A stretch of DNA of 64,000 bases from the NCBI GenBank assembly GCA_029216955.1, contig JANAVB010023996.1, positions 17,474,142 through 17,538,141 of the forward strand. Reading direction: 5' to 3'. This stretch comes from Iris pallida (lineage: Eukaryota > Streptophyta > Magnoliopsida > Asparagales > Iridaceae). Both the position numbers and the translations under genes were made by a program. Positions within the stretch are counted from its first letter, which is position 1. The number at the start of each line of letters is the position of its first letter. Positions 25,910 through 36,541 of this stretch are shown piece after piece. A model generated the notes under the pieces. That model had not been told where the DNA came from, did no database searches, and worked only from the letters and a program-made list of their open reading frames with translations.

Positions 25910-26590
25910 AGGAATCCCCAAAATTTCGTGTCCTTTCGTGTCCATTTTGGACACGTATCAGTGTCGTTTTTATAGTGTTTGTTGATATGCCACAAAGGAT
26001 ATTTATATGTTGTTTTTGAATACTTTTTGAATGGAAATATTGTTTTATGTGTGGTTATTGATTTTGTGTCCTACTGAGCACATTTCTGGACACGTTTTGT
26101 GTCCAAATCGAACATGCACCGCCGCACGACACAGCGCACTGGCACCGTGCGCTCCCCTGCTGCTCGGGGTCGACACAGGGCACGACACAGGCTCTCGTGA
26201 GGTAATTTTTTCTGGACACGTGGGGGCATTGTCTGCCATCACCCACACAAAATTTCACGAGCTTTCGTGCACTGTGTGCGAAGAAATCGCACGCGCACGG
26301 ATTTGACACTTTGTACACGTGCGGAAATTCGTCCCACTGACACGCACTCACACACGCGACACGACACGGCCTAGACACGAATCAGGGTCCTAGAAACCTA
26401 GCCCTAGTCTAGGTGAACATGTGGACACAATCTCGTGAGTCGAGTCGCTGTGTGTCGTGCACACGATCGACACGAACACGTGCACGACGTGTGGACTGGC
26501 TGTGCATGGTTTGTGTATTATATTGTACTGGACACGTTTGTGTCCACTTTTGTGGACACAAACACTTCACATAGCACGTGCACATTGTGT
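25910..26590 (+). promoter_or_regulatory. Cluster of GACACG/CGTGTC and CACGTG motifs in the element B LTR
   Basis: Dozens of GACACG, CGTGTC and CACGTG words in about 680 bp make this a GC-richer island in an AT-rich LTR. CACGTG is the G-box core bound by bZIP and bHLH factors. The island lies downstream of the presumed TATA motif, so it would be transcribed, and a role at the RNA level is equally possible. Confidence 0.45.
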
Positions 26591-28275
26591 ATTAATGTTA
26601 CCAACCATTAAGTTAGCATTTTAGTTTAGTTTGTGGATTAAATTCCTTTTTGCCTATTCTTCCTGATACGGGTTTTCTGATTTTCCAGTTTTTTTTGAAT
26701 ATGATTTTGACAGCCCATTTGATCAATCTAAATGTTTATTATTACATGTTTAAGTTCATATTATGGTTCTCCTATTAGCCATCTACATGTGTGTCAATTT
26801 TGGGTTGGAATGGAGGTGTTTTGAATGTTTGAACTGATTTGATGTGGACTGTTTTTGGTGAAAACTGAATGCTACTCACTGATTTCCTTTATTTTATCCA
26901 ATGTTGTTTTCCTTTGAAACCTGAGATTTAATGAATTGGTTTTAGAGTTTGAAAATGAGTATTGGACTTGGTGATTGGCCTCAATCCAATGGCTGTTACA
27001 TAAGTGGATGCTCAATTTATATTGAATTGATATGGGAGTGACTCTCTCACATGTTCACATCTTTTTTTCCACACACACACCCAGATATGTAATTGACACA
27101 CCTTTAAACACACACACACACACACTGTTTAACCCCATATTCCTGAGATTATGATTCAATTTTGTACACAACACTATGATACTTTGTATATCCTGTCACT
27201 TGAGTTGAAACCTGGGTTCAATTCTAAAACCTGGGGTTTTTTAGTATTCGCTGAATGTTCCTGCCACATTGGTTCAGCTTACACACATGCCTAAACACCT
27301 GTACACTATCTTCATTCCTGACACACTAACACCCTGTTTTGATTTCTGTACACTGTTTTAAACACTGGTTTCCTGAGACACAAACCTGGGAATTGATTCC
27401 TGGAACACTTGACACTCATGTACACACACAAAGCAATAACTGAGACCTTAGCTTGTTAAATCTGAATGTTTGCACAAATGCACACAAGAAAACACAATTT
27501 TTTCCCTCACGATTGATTTTCTGTACACTGTCCTCAACTGACCTGGGCTTTGAAATCCTGGGGATGGGTTACCTGAACCTGAGTCCTTGTACTGTTTTAA
27601 CCTGAGAAGCATCATTGTCCCTTGGGATTCCTGAGAACCATTATTGCACACACACTCATAGCCTTCATACTCACACACACATGATTAACACATATGTACA
27701 CACACCATCTCACTTCCTGTCATACTATACTAGCCTAAACATATGCCACACCCTCATAACACCATTCCACACACACAAGGATTGACCCTCACTTTCCTGT
27801 ACACATGACACATACACACACACTCTCAAATATACACACACACATTGCCTAGAATGTATATATCCCCTCTCTATGTATATGTAATACATGTAGCTAAGGG
27901 TATAATGATAATTTACAATATGTAATGTATATTGCCATTGGTATACATATATGTGAATGTAGAGATATATATGTATATATGGGTGTTTGGTATATATGGG
28001 TTATGGCTTTTATTTAGCTCATGACCCACATGTGGTTGTGATTCAATATAGGTATAGGCTATGTAGGTAAGATGTACATAGATATGGCCTAGGGCTTGGC
28101 TATTTGCCTATGGGATAGGGCCTATGGCCTATAACTTAGGTGACATAGCCTAGGGTACTCATGGGTGGTTTGTGTGTATGAAATACACACATGTGTAATA
28201 CCCTACAGACTAGTGTATGGTGTGTACTAGCTAAGGTAGACTGTTTAGGCCTAGTTAGACTTCTTTGGGTCTAGA

Positions 28276-28350
28276 TTGACCTAATTGACCTAACTTTGAC
28301 CATTTAGTTGACTGAAGTTGACCAGGGTTGACTTTGGTCTAGGATTGAAC
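28276..28350 (+). promoter_or_regulatory. TTGAC (W-box core) cluster in the element B LTR
   Basis: Six TTGACC/TTGACT words in about 75 bp. The WRKY-binding W-box is TTGAC(C/T). Equivalent clusters lie in the LTRs of C, D and the 39513 LTR. Binding is not shown. Confidence 0.45.
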
Positions 28351-29128
28351 AAATATCATGTAGACTGCATCATAGTATCTTATTTTTTTACCTGGACATG
28401 TTGTGATTTGTGCTGTTCTAATTAGGAGCCATACACCACTCCTTAGACAGTATTTTCTTCCGAACATTCAGGATATCAGACGAGTACATTCTCTGATCAT
28501 TTTATATCCTGCTTAGAATTATTTTCCTGCTTTAAATTACTTTACTTGATACTGTCACGTTGGTCACACGGATTGATACTATATGGATCTTTTCATGAGA
28601 TGTTATCCCCCTCGGGAGCATCGATGCTGCATGTTTTGTGCGTTTTACGAATCATCACGTATCTCTATGCTTCCTCTGATTCACGAATCGCTTGTGACAC
28701 ATGTACTCTCATGTTCACAGAGCCATCATGAATCACCTTCACGTATCACTCATTTTATGAGCCATGTGAAGTTTTACGAATCTTAACATAACTTGAACAG
28801 ATCTTTGTGTATCGATTGGGGATGGGGGAGTAGAAATAGACATGTGAATATTATCCCAGTAGCTGTAGTCATGAATCACTCTCTTAGCTGTAGTCATGAA
28901 TCTCCTATGCCATTCACATGTTTATATTTTACTCTGACTCACTAGTCACTATTAGCTCTCTATGTATAGTAGATATTTCTATTACAGTTTCTCTCTCTGT
29001 TTACATACTGTATTTCTTCAGTTCATGTATCTTACTTTACTGCATGATCATATTTTCTAACCTGCTATGATATGTTGAGATGTACTGTACTCGCTCCTGT
29101 CCTGACTGGACCTGTTAAAAATATTACA

Positions 29129-29245
29129 GAGGACGAGGAGGAGGTCCTATGTACCACCTATTACGGAGCAGGATTAGACGACACCTACGACCTGGTTCCT
29201 CTGGAGGACCCAGCTGCAGCACAGGATGCTACTCCCAGAGTCTAG
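29129..29245 (+). other. Acidic exon-like ORF in the element B 5' LTR
   Basis: Directly after TTACAG, an acceptor-like site, a 38-codon frame runs EDEEEVLCTTYYG and on to TAG 29243-29245. It is repeated in the 3' LTR at 35869-35985. The same frame with a TYYG core occurs in the LTRs of C, D and the 39513 LTR with mostly synonymous codon differences. It has no start codon and would need an upstream exon, possibly the 54-nt block ending at 28480. Translation is inference. Confidence 0.45.
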
Positions 29246-29632
29246 ACTAGATAGCTAGGCTTTAGTTTTTCTTTCAGTATTGTGTTATTTGATTTTCAGT
29301 TGTTCTTCTGAGATGTTGTTATATTTAGAGATATGTATTGAGCTGGATGTTCTTGAGTTGTTATCTTAGACACTTAGACTTTCTCCCTCTTAGTTGTATT
29401 ACATTGTGTTTTGATCTCTCTATCTACCTTTACTATTCTGTATCTGCCTTAGATGTGATTGAGACTGTTCTGTTATGTCACCTCCATTCGGAGTGTATAT
29501 ACTGTACATGTACCTTTTTATTGTTAGATGATTGACCTAGGACAGCGTTCTATCGCCGACACTGCGGCGTAGGCTGGGCGTTGTTACATTCTCGTACCCT
29601 CACAGTGGGTGCGGGTCGTGACACGTTTTTAG

Positions 29633-29650
29633 TGGTGGCCCATGCAGGTC
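29633..29650 (+). other. Primer binding site of element B, tRNA-Ile-like
   Basis: TGGTGGCCCATGCAGGTC, 9 nt after the LTR end. As I recall plant tRNA-Ile(AAU), its 3' end GACCTGCATGGGCCA plus CCA is an 18-nt perfect complement. Confidence 0.75.
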
Positions 29651-29657
29651 GAGTTTA

Positions 29658-29689
29658 TGTAGTGGTATTCGAACTAGAGTATCACTACA
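29658..29689 (+). other. Stem-loop after the primer site of element B
   Basis: TGTAGTGGTATTC pairs with GAGTATCACTACA over 13 bp, including G-T pairs, around a 6-nt loop. It is nearly the same in element C and replaced by a different but pairing sequence in A. It may act in packaging, dimerisation or priming. Confidence 0.6.
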
Positions 29690-29866
29690 GCCTGCAGTAG
29701 GATTAGGATATTTTTGAAGGTACTCAATCACAAATAGAAAAAACTCTTATTCAGATTCCGTATATCTATATTTTGCCGCTTATTGTCTTCCTTGAATTTA
29801 AACTGTCCTCTTTTGGTATTTCGACTCATTCTCAGTAATTGTTTCCTTTTGATCTGTGTCTCCAGG

Positions 29867-31366
29867 TTGGTTGAGACGCGATCGCATTGCCAGGGCCAGG
29901 GAGACATCGATGAGAGGTCTGCCACCTCTCATGCTCAGCAGTCAGCCCCTGGTGCCGTAGCCCCAGTCATGCCAGCTGGGGTAGGCGTTTCAGCAGCTTT
30001 TGGAGGAGCCCCACCAGCTGTGAGGCATGAGCCGAGTCCGGTGATTCCGGATGTACTTCTTCAGCAGCAGCAGCCACCTGCAGGGACGATTGACGCCGTT
30101 CAGCTGTTAGCCTTCTTTCGACAGTACATGGAGGGTCAGCAGACCCAGCAGCAGGGCCAGACAGCAGAGCTCACACGAGGTATTGATCTGGCAATGCCTG
30201 CGGTAGAGAGAGTCATAGCTCAGCCAGCGGTAGCCCCGCAGCTGTACCAGCCACGGGAGAAGGGCATCCAAGATTTCCAGAAGATGCACCCGAGAGACTT
30301 CCGAGGGACAGAGGGGATCTTGTATGCCGATGAGTGGATCGAGCATATGGAGGAGATTTTCAGGTTGGCTGAGATCCCGACGAGGCTCCAGATAGAGGCA
30401 GTGGCCAGCATGATGCAGGATCTGGCCCGTACATGGTACCAGACCGACCCGAGGGTCGGTACAGCAGGACAGACTTGGGCAACATTCAAGAAGCTATTCA
30501 AGGAGAAGTTCTTTCCAGACGCAGCGCTGGGAGCCCTCGAGACCCAGTTCGAGGCCCTAGTCCAAGGGAACCAGTCTGTGGAGGAGTACGCAGGAGAGTT
30601 CTGCCGCCTGAGCAGATTTATGGATGACTTGTCAGAGACGACGAAGGCCCGGAGGTTCCGGAAGGGCTTGGTAAAGGAGGTCAAGTCCTACACCAAGAAT
30701 GCCCGCAGCACTACATTTGAGGAGATCCTGGTGGACGCTTTAGCTGCAGAGGATGATCTTGAGCTTAGGCTCAAGAGGGGGCGAGACTCCCAGGGAGGCA
30801 GCAGTAGCGGAGGACCGGCCAAGAGGCCGCACGTTCAGTATCAGTTTTCGTAGCAGTTCCAGGGTCACGGCCATCAGCAGGGACAGCAGCAGCCCAGACA
30901 GCATCAGGTACCGAGACAGCAGGCAGTCAGTTGCCCCTACTGCAAGAAGCCGGGGCATGGATGGGGTGAGTGCAGGAGTAGGCTGGGCAGGTGCCTACTA
31001 TGTGGAGCAGCGGACCACCAGCTGAGGGAGTGTTCCCAGTACATAGGCACAGCACCAGGAGGAGGAGCCAAGGCTCCGGTAGGTCAGCAGCGGGGACCGT
31101 TACCGACGCAGCAGCAGAGGTTTGTGCAGTATCAGCATCAGGCTGGAGGAGGCCAGCAGGGGCGAGCTTACGCCATGACAGTCGAGGATGCTCAGGCAGT
31201 GGGAGAGGTGCTTGCAGGTTTTGTTCTTTTCGATCCATTCCCACCTTGCCTCATTATATCTATCTTGAAATTCAATCCCATCTGTTCTTATCTGCTTCTT
31301 TATCTGTTGATAAGTTTTGATCCGGCATTTCTTTTCGATTTGTTTTTTGTTTTTTTTTCTTTCTGA
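29867..31366 (+). pseudogene. gag: Gag of element B, open apart from one TAG, start codon lost
   Basis: A single 500-codon frame. The start expected from C and D (CAG|G then ATG-GTN-GAG) reads TTG at 29867, so the ATG is lost; the frame extends upstream to an ATG at 29783. A Gln-rich N-terminal part precedes the capsid domain at about 30270-30700 (KMHPRDFRGTEGILYADEWI, WYQTDPRVG, RRFRKGLV). A Gln-rich linker holds the only internal stop, TAG 30851-30853 followed by CAG TTC. The double zinc knuckle is at 30932-31033 (CPYCKKPGHGWGEC and CLLCGAADHQLREC). The frame runs past the usual protease boundary (EDAQAVGEVLAG) into unrelated hydrophobic sequence ending at TGA 31364. Protease and pol are absent. 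It encoded the structural capsid protein. Confidence 0.85.
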
Positions 31367-31743
31367 GATGAATCATATGGGCTAGGTCACCCAGTTATGG
31401 AATCTAGAATCTTCGACTGTCGTGTTAGCAGGCATAGTAAGGACATATAGTCAGATTTAGGACGTATTTCTCGGGTGTGAGAATTTAAGGTTTTCGCTGC
31501 CAAGCATGCGGCAATGCAAAAATTTTAAATACCATAATTTTAGAGGTATGTGCCTTAGTCGAGGACTCTGTGATTATCGTAGCCTTGCTCACTAGCATGA
31601 CGAAGATTCTGAGTATCATGATTTTGGACAGACGCATATGATTATCTGACGGTATGTTTGAGACTTTGATTGTGGGGTGTTTGACCTAGAAGACTACTAC
31701 CGTTTTAATTTCGAGGACGAAATTTTTCTAAGGTGGGTAGACT
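31367..31743 (+). other. 3' untranslated region and polypurine tract of element B
   Basis: Non-coding and shared with the corresponding region of element D (62004-62400, minus strand). It ends with AATTTCGAGGACGAAATTTT and the purine-rich AAGGTGGGTAGA before the 3' LTR. Confidence 0.8.
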
Positions 31744-34700
31744 TGTAACACCCAGTTTCTAAAATGAGGGTAATTTTGAAATTTTGTATTTTAATTTATT
31801 TAATTATGATATATAAATGATAATATAATTTTTGGTGATTTTTTATCATTTAAAACTATTTTAAGTTATGGCTTATGATTTGGTGTTTGACTAGTGTAAC
31901 CTTAGAGCCTAGCCATGTGATTAGGATGTTTGACTAGTACATTATAGCCTAGAGGGTATTTTGGGCATTTTAGGATTTATTTGAATTTATTATGAATTAT
32001 GGGAATTTGTGTGATTTTAATATTAATTAAATATTGCTATATGTTGTGTTAGTCATGACTAGTTGAGACTAGGAGACTAACCTAGTGACTAACCTAGGTT
32101 AAGACCACTTGGTTAGGTTAAGTAAACTTGGTTAGACCTAATTTAGTGAGATTTAAGTCATTAGGACTTGTTTGGAGAGTTTTGGAGTTGATTAGGCTAA
32201 ATGGCTCATGACTTCATAAGTCATGATTAATGACTTGAGACTTAAAGCCCATAGGCCCACACCATGCAGCCAAACCTAAACCTAATCAGCCCATGGCAGC
32301 CACTATTGATCATTTCTCCCTATTTAATCCCCTCCTAGAATTTAGGGCTAGCCTCCATTGGGATTTGTGCAAGTTTTAGAAAGAGGTATTTTCCATCTTC
32401 CATAAATCCTAGTAAATTCATTTTTATTCCTTTTTAACCCAAACAAATTGTATTGAGTCCTAAATTTCCTCTACTTTCTGTTGGTACCAAGTGTTCTTGG
32501 CTTTGGAGCTCATTGGAGGAATTTGGCCATCAAGAGGAGCACCTCTTTGTGGAGCTTTTTGGAACTTTTGATACACATAGGTAATTTCAATTCCTCACCA
32601 TAGAACCCTGTTATTTTTGCATCATTAGGGAGTCCTATACCTAGCCTAACCGTAGGAATAGGAATCCCTAGAATTTTGTGTCCTTTCGTGTCCATTTTGG
32701 ACACGTATCAGTGTCGTTTTTATAGTGTTTGTTGATATGCCACAAAGGATATTTACATGTTGTTTTTGAAAACTTTTTGAATGGAAATATTGTTTTATGT
32801 GTGGTTATTGATTTCGTGTCCTACTGAGCACATTTCTGGACACGTTTCGTGTCCAAATCGGACATGCACCGCCGCACGACACAGCGTACTGGCACCGTGC
32901 GCTCCCCTGCTGCTCGGGGTCGACACAGGGCACGACACAGGCTCTCGTGAGCTAATTTTTTTGGACACGTGGGGGCATTGTCTGCCAACACCCACACAAA
33001 ATTTCACGAGATTTCGTGCACTGTGCGCGAAGAAATCGCACGCGCACGGATTTGACACTTTGTACACGTGCGGAAATTCGTCCCACTGATACGCACTCAC
33101 ACACGCGACACGACACGGCCTGGACACGAATCAGGGTCCTAGACACCTAGCCCTAGTCTAGGTGAACATGTGGACACAATCTTATGAGTCGAGTCGCTGT
33201 GTGTCGTGCACACGATCGACACGAACACGTGCACGACGTGTGGACTGGCTGTGCATGGTTTGTGTATTATATTGTACTGGACACGTTTGTGTCCACTTTT
33301 GTGGACACAAACACTTCACATAGCACGTGCACATTGTGTATTAATGTTACCAACCATTAAGTTAGCATTTTAGTTTAATTTGTGGATTAAATTCCTTTTT
33401 GCCTATTCTTCCTGATACGGGTTTTCTGATTTTCCAGTTTTTCTTGAATATGATTTTGACAACCCATTTGATCAATCTAAATGTTTATTATTACATGTTT
33501 AAGTTCATATTATGGTTCTCCTATTAGCCATCTACATGTGTGTCAATTTTGGGTTGGAATGGAGGTGTTTTGAATGTTTGAACTGATTTGATGTGGACTG
33601 TTTTTGGTGAAAACTGAATGCTACTCACTGATTTCCTTTATTTTATCCAATGTTGTTTTCCTTTGAAACCTGAGATTTAATGAATTGGTTTTAGAGTTTG
33701 AAAATGAGTATTGGACTTGGTGATTGGCCTCAATCCAATGGCTGTTACATAAGTGGATGTTCAGTTTATATTGAACTGATATGGGAGTGACTCTCTCACA
33801 TGTTCACATCTTTTTTTTTAACACACACACCCACATATGTAATTGACACACCTTTAAACACACACACACTGTTTAACCCCATATTCCTGAGATTATGATT
33901 CAATTTTGTACACAACACTATGATACTTTGTATATCCTGTCACTTGAGTTGAAACCTGGGTTCAATTCTGAAACCTGGGGTTTTAGTATTCACTGAATAT
34001 TCCTGCCACATTGGTTCAGCTTACACACATGCCTAAACACCTGTACACTATCTTCATTCCTGACACACTAACACCCTATTTTGATTTCTGTACACTGTTT
34101 TAAACACTGGTTTCCTGAGACACAAACCTGGGAATTGATTCCTGGAACACTTGACACTCATGTACACACACAAAGCAATAACTGAGACCTTAGCTTGTTA
34201 AATCTGAATATTTGCACAAATGCACACAAGAAAACACAATTTTTCCCTCACGATTGATTTCCTGTACACTGCCCTCAACTGACCTGGGCTTTGAAATCCT
34301 GGGGATGGGTTACCTGAACCTGAGTCCTTGTACTGTTTTAACCTGAGAAGCATCATTGTCCCTTGGGATTCCTGAGAACCATTATTGCACACACACTCAT
34401 AGCCTTCATACTCACACACACATGATTAACACATATGTACACACACCATCTCAGTTCCTGTCACACTATACTAGCCTAAACATATGCCACACCCTCATAA
34501 CACCATTCCACACACACAAGGATTGACCCTCATTTTCCTGTACACATGACACATACATACACACTCTCAAATATACACACACACATTGCCTAGAATGTAT
34601 ATATCCCCTCTATGTATATGTAATACATGTAGCTAAGGGTGTAATGATAATTTACAATGTGTAATATATATTGCCATTGGTATACATATATGTGAATGTA

Positions 34701-36363
34701 GAGATATATATGTATATATGGGTGTTTGGTATATATGGGTTATGGCTTTTATTTAGCTCATGACCCACATGTGGTTGTGATTCAATATAGGTATAGGCTA
34801 TGTAGGTAAGGTGTACATAGATATGGCCTAGGGCTTGGCTATTTGCCTATGGGATAGGGCCTATGGCCTATAACTTAGGTGACATAGCCTAGGGTACTCA
34901 TGGGTGGTTTGTGTGTATGAAATACACACATGTGTAATACCCTACAGACTAGTGTATGGTGTGTACTAGCTAAGGTAGACTGTTTAGGCCTAGTTAGACT
35001 TCTTTGGGTCTAGATTGACCTAATTGACCTAACTTTGACCATTTAGTTGACTGAAGTTGACCAGGGTTGACTTTGGTCTAGGATTGACCAAATATCATGT
35101 AGACTGCATCATAGTATCTTATTTTATTACCTGGACATGTTGTGATTTGTGCTGTTCTAATTAGGAGCCAGACACCACTCCTCAGGCAGTATTTTCTTCT
35201 GGACATTCAGGATATCAGGCGAGTATATTCTCTGATCATTTCATATCCTGCTTAGAATTATTTTCCTGCTTTAAATTACTTTACTTGATACTGTCACGTT
35301 GGTCACACGGATTGGTACTATATGGATCTTTTCATGAGATGTTATCCCCCTCGGGAGCATCGGATGCTGCATGTTTTGTGCGTTTCACGAATCATCACGT
35401 ATCTCTATGCTTCCTCTGATTCACGAATCGTTTGTGACACATGTACTCTCTTGTTCACAGAGCCATCATGAATCACCTTCACGTATCACTCATTTTATGA
35501 GCCATGTGAAGTTTCACGAATCTTAACATAACTTGAACAGATCTTTGTGTATCGATTGGGGATGGGGGAGTGGAAATAGACATGTGAATATTATCCCAGT
35601 AGCTGTAGTCATGAATCACTCTCTTAGCTGTAGTCATGAATCTCCTATGCCATTCACATGTTTATATTTTACTCTGACTCACTAGTCACTATTAGCTCTC
35701 TATGTATAGTAGATATTTCTATTACAGTTTCTCTCTCTGTTTACATACTGTATTTCTTCAGTTCATGTATCTTACTTTACTGCATGATCATATTTTCTAA
35801 CCTGCTATGATATGTTGAGATGTACTGTACTCGCTCCTGTCCTGACTGGACCTGTTGAAAATATTACAGAGGACGAGGAGGAGGCCCTATGTACCACCTA
35901 TTACGGAGCAGGATTAGACGACACCTACGACCTGGTTCCACTGGAGGACCCAGCTGCAGCACAGGATGCTACTCCCAGAGTCTAGACTAGCTAGCTAGGC
36001 TTTAGTTTTTCTTTCAGTATTGTGTTATTTGATTTTCAGTTGTTCTTCTGAGATGTTGTTATATTTAGAGATATGTATTGAGCTGGATGTTCTTGAGTTG
36101 TTATCTTAGACACTTAGACTTTCTCCCTCTTAGTTGTATTACATTGTGTTTTGATCTCTCTATCTACCTTTACTATTCTGTATCTGCCTTAGATGTGATT
36201 GAGACTGTTCTGTTATGTCACCTCCATTCGGAGTGTATATACTGTATATGTACCTTTTTATTGTTAGATGATTGACCTAGGACAGCGTTCTACCGCCGAC
36301 ACTACGGCGTAGGCTGGGCATTATTACGTTCTCGTACCCTCACAGTGGGTGCGGGTCGTGACA
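31744..36363 (+). repeat. 3' LTR of element B (4620 bp)
   Basis: Copy of 24995-29623 with scattered differences. Corresponding parts include the donor at 32581, the GACACG cluster at 32680-33335, the TTGAC cluster at 35013-35090 and the acidic exon-like ORF at 35869-35985. Confidence 0.93.
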
Positions 36364-36541
36364 GGGCACAACACGCTCCCACTATCCCATCCACGAAGAC
36401 TTTGGCATATTCTGGTGCTACGCAGGCTGCGACGACTTCGAGTGATCAGGGCCTACCTTACCTGGCCTTCTTCATCTAGGCCACTCCGCTGAAGCGACCC
36501 CCTCCTTAGTCAGAACTGACTGCAAGAAGTCGAAGACCCTG
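36364..36541 (+). other. Flank of element B, probably LINE 5' region
   Basis: No ORF of note. It starts with the target-site copy GGGCA and was presumably joined to 24994 before element B inserted. Confidence 0.4.

Larger units (their letters stand above)
24995..29623 (+). repeat. 5' LTR of element B (4629 bp)
   Basis: In order: U3 with a TATTTAA motif near 25571, a donor ACATAG|GTAATTTC at 25831, the GACACG/CACGTG cluster at 25910-26590, CA-rich repeats at 27060-27850, a TTGAC cluster at 28276-28350, an exon-like 54-nt block ending at 28480, an acidic exon-like ORF at 29129-29245, a conserved hairpin near 29561, and the GTCGTGACA end. It is almost identical to 31744-36363, indicating a fairly recent insertion. 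Confidence 0.93.
24995..36363 (+). mobile_element. Element B: gag-only Tekay-like LTR retrotransposon with 4.6 kb LTRs
   Basis: A complete 11.4 kb element. LTRs lie at 24995-29623 and 31744-36363, with TGTAACACCC starts and GTCGTGACA ends. The flanking pentamers are GGGCG (24990-24994) and GGGCA (36364-36368), a duplication with one change. The internal part is only 2.1 kb: primer site, stem-loop, gag to the start of the protease region, 3' untranslated region and polypurine tract. No pol is present, so it is non-autonomous. Minus-strand element D shares the same gag-only layout and 3' region, so they form one non-autonomous group. Confidence 0.93.

Noticed and set aside
30220..30684. Antisense 154-codon ORF over element B gag, with a twin at 48426-48890
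   Set aside because: Shadow of the conserved capsid coding sequence on the other strand; no family recognised.
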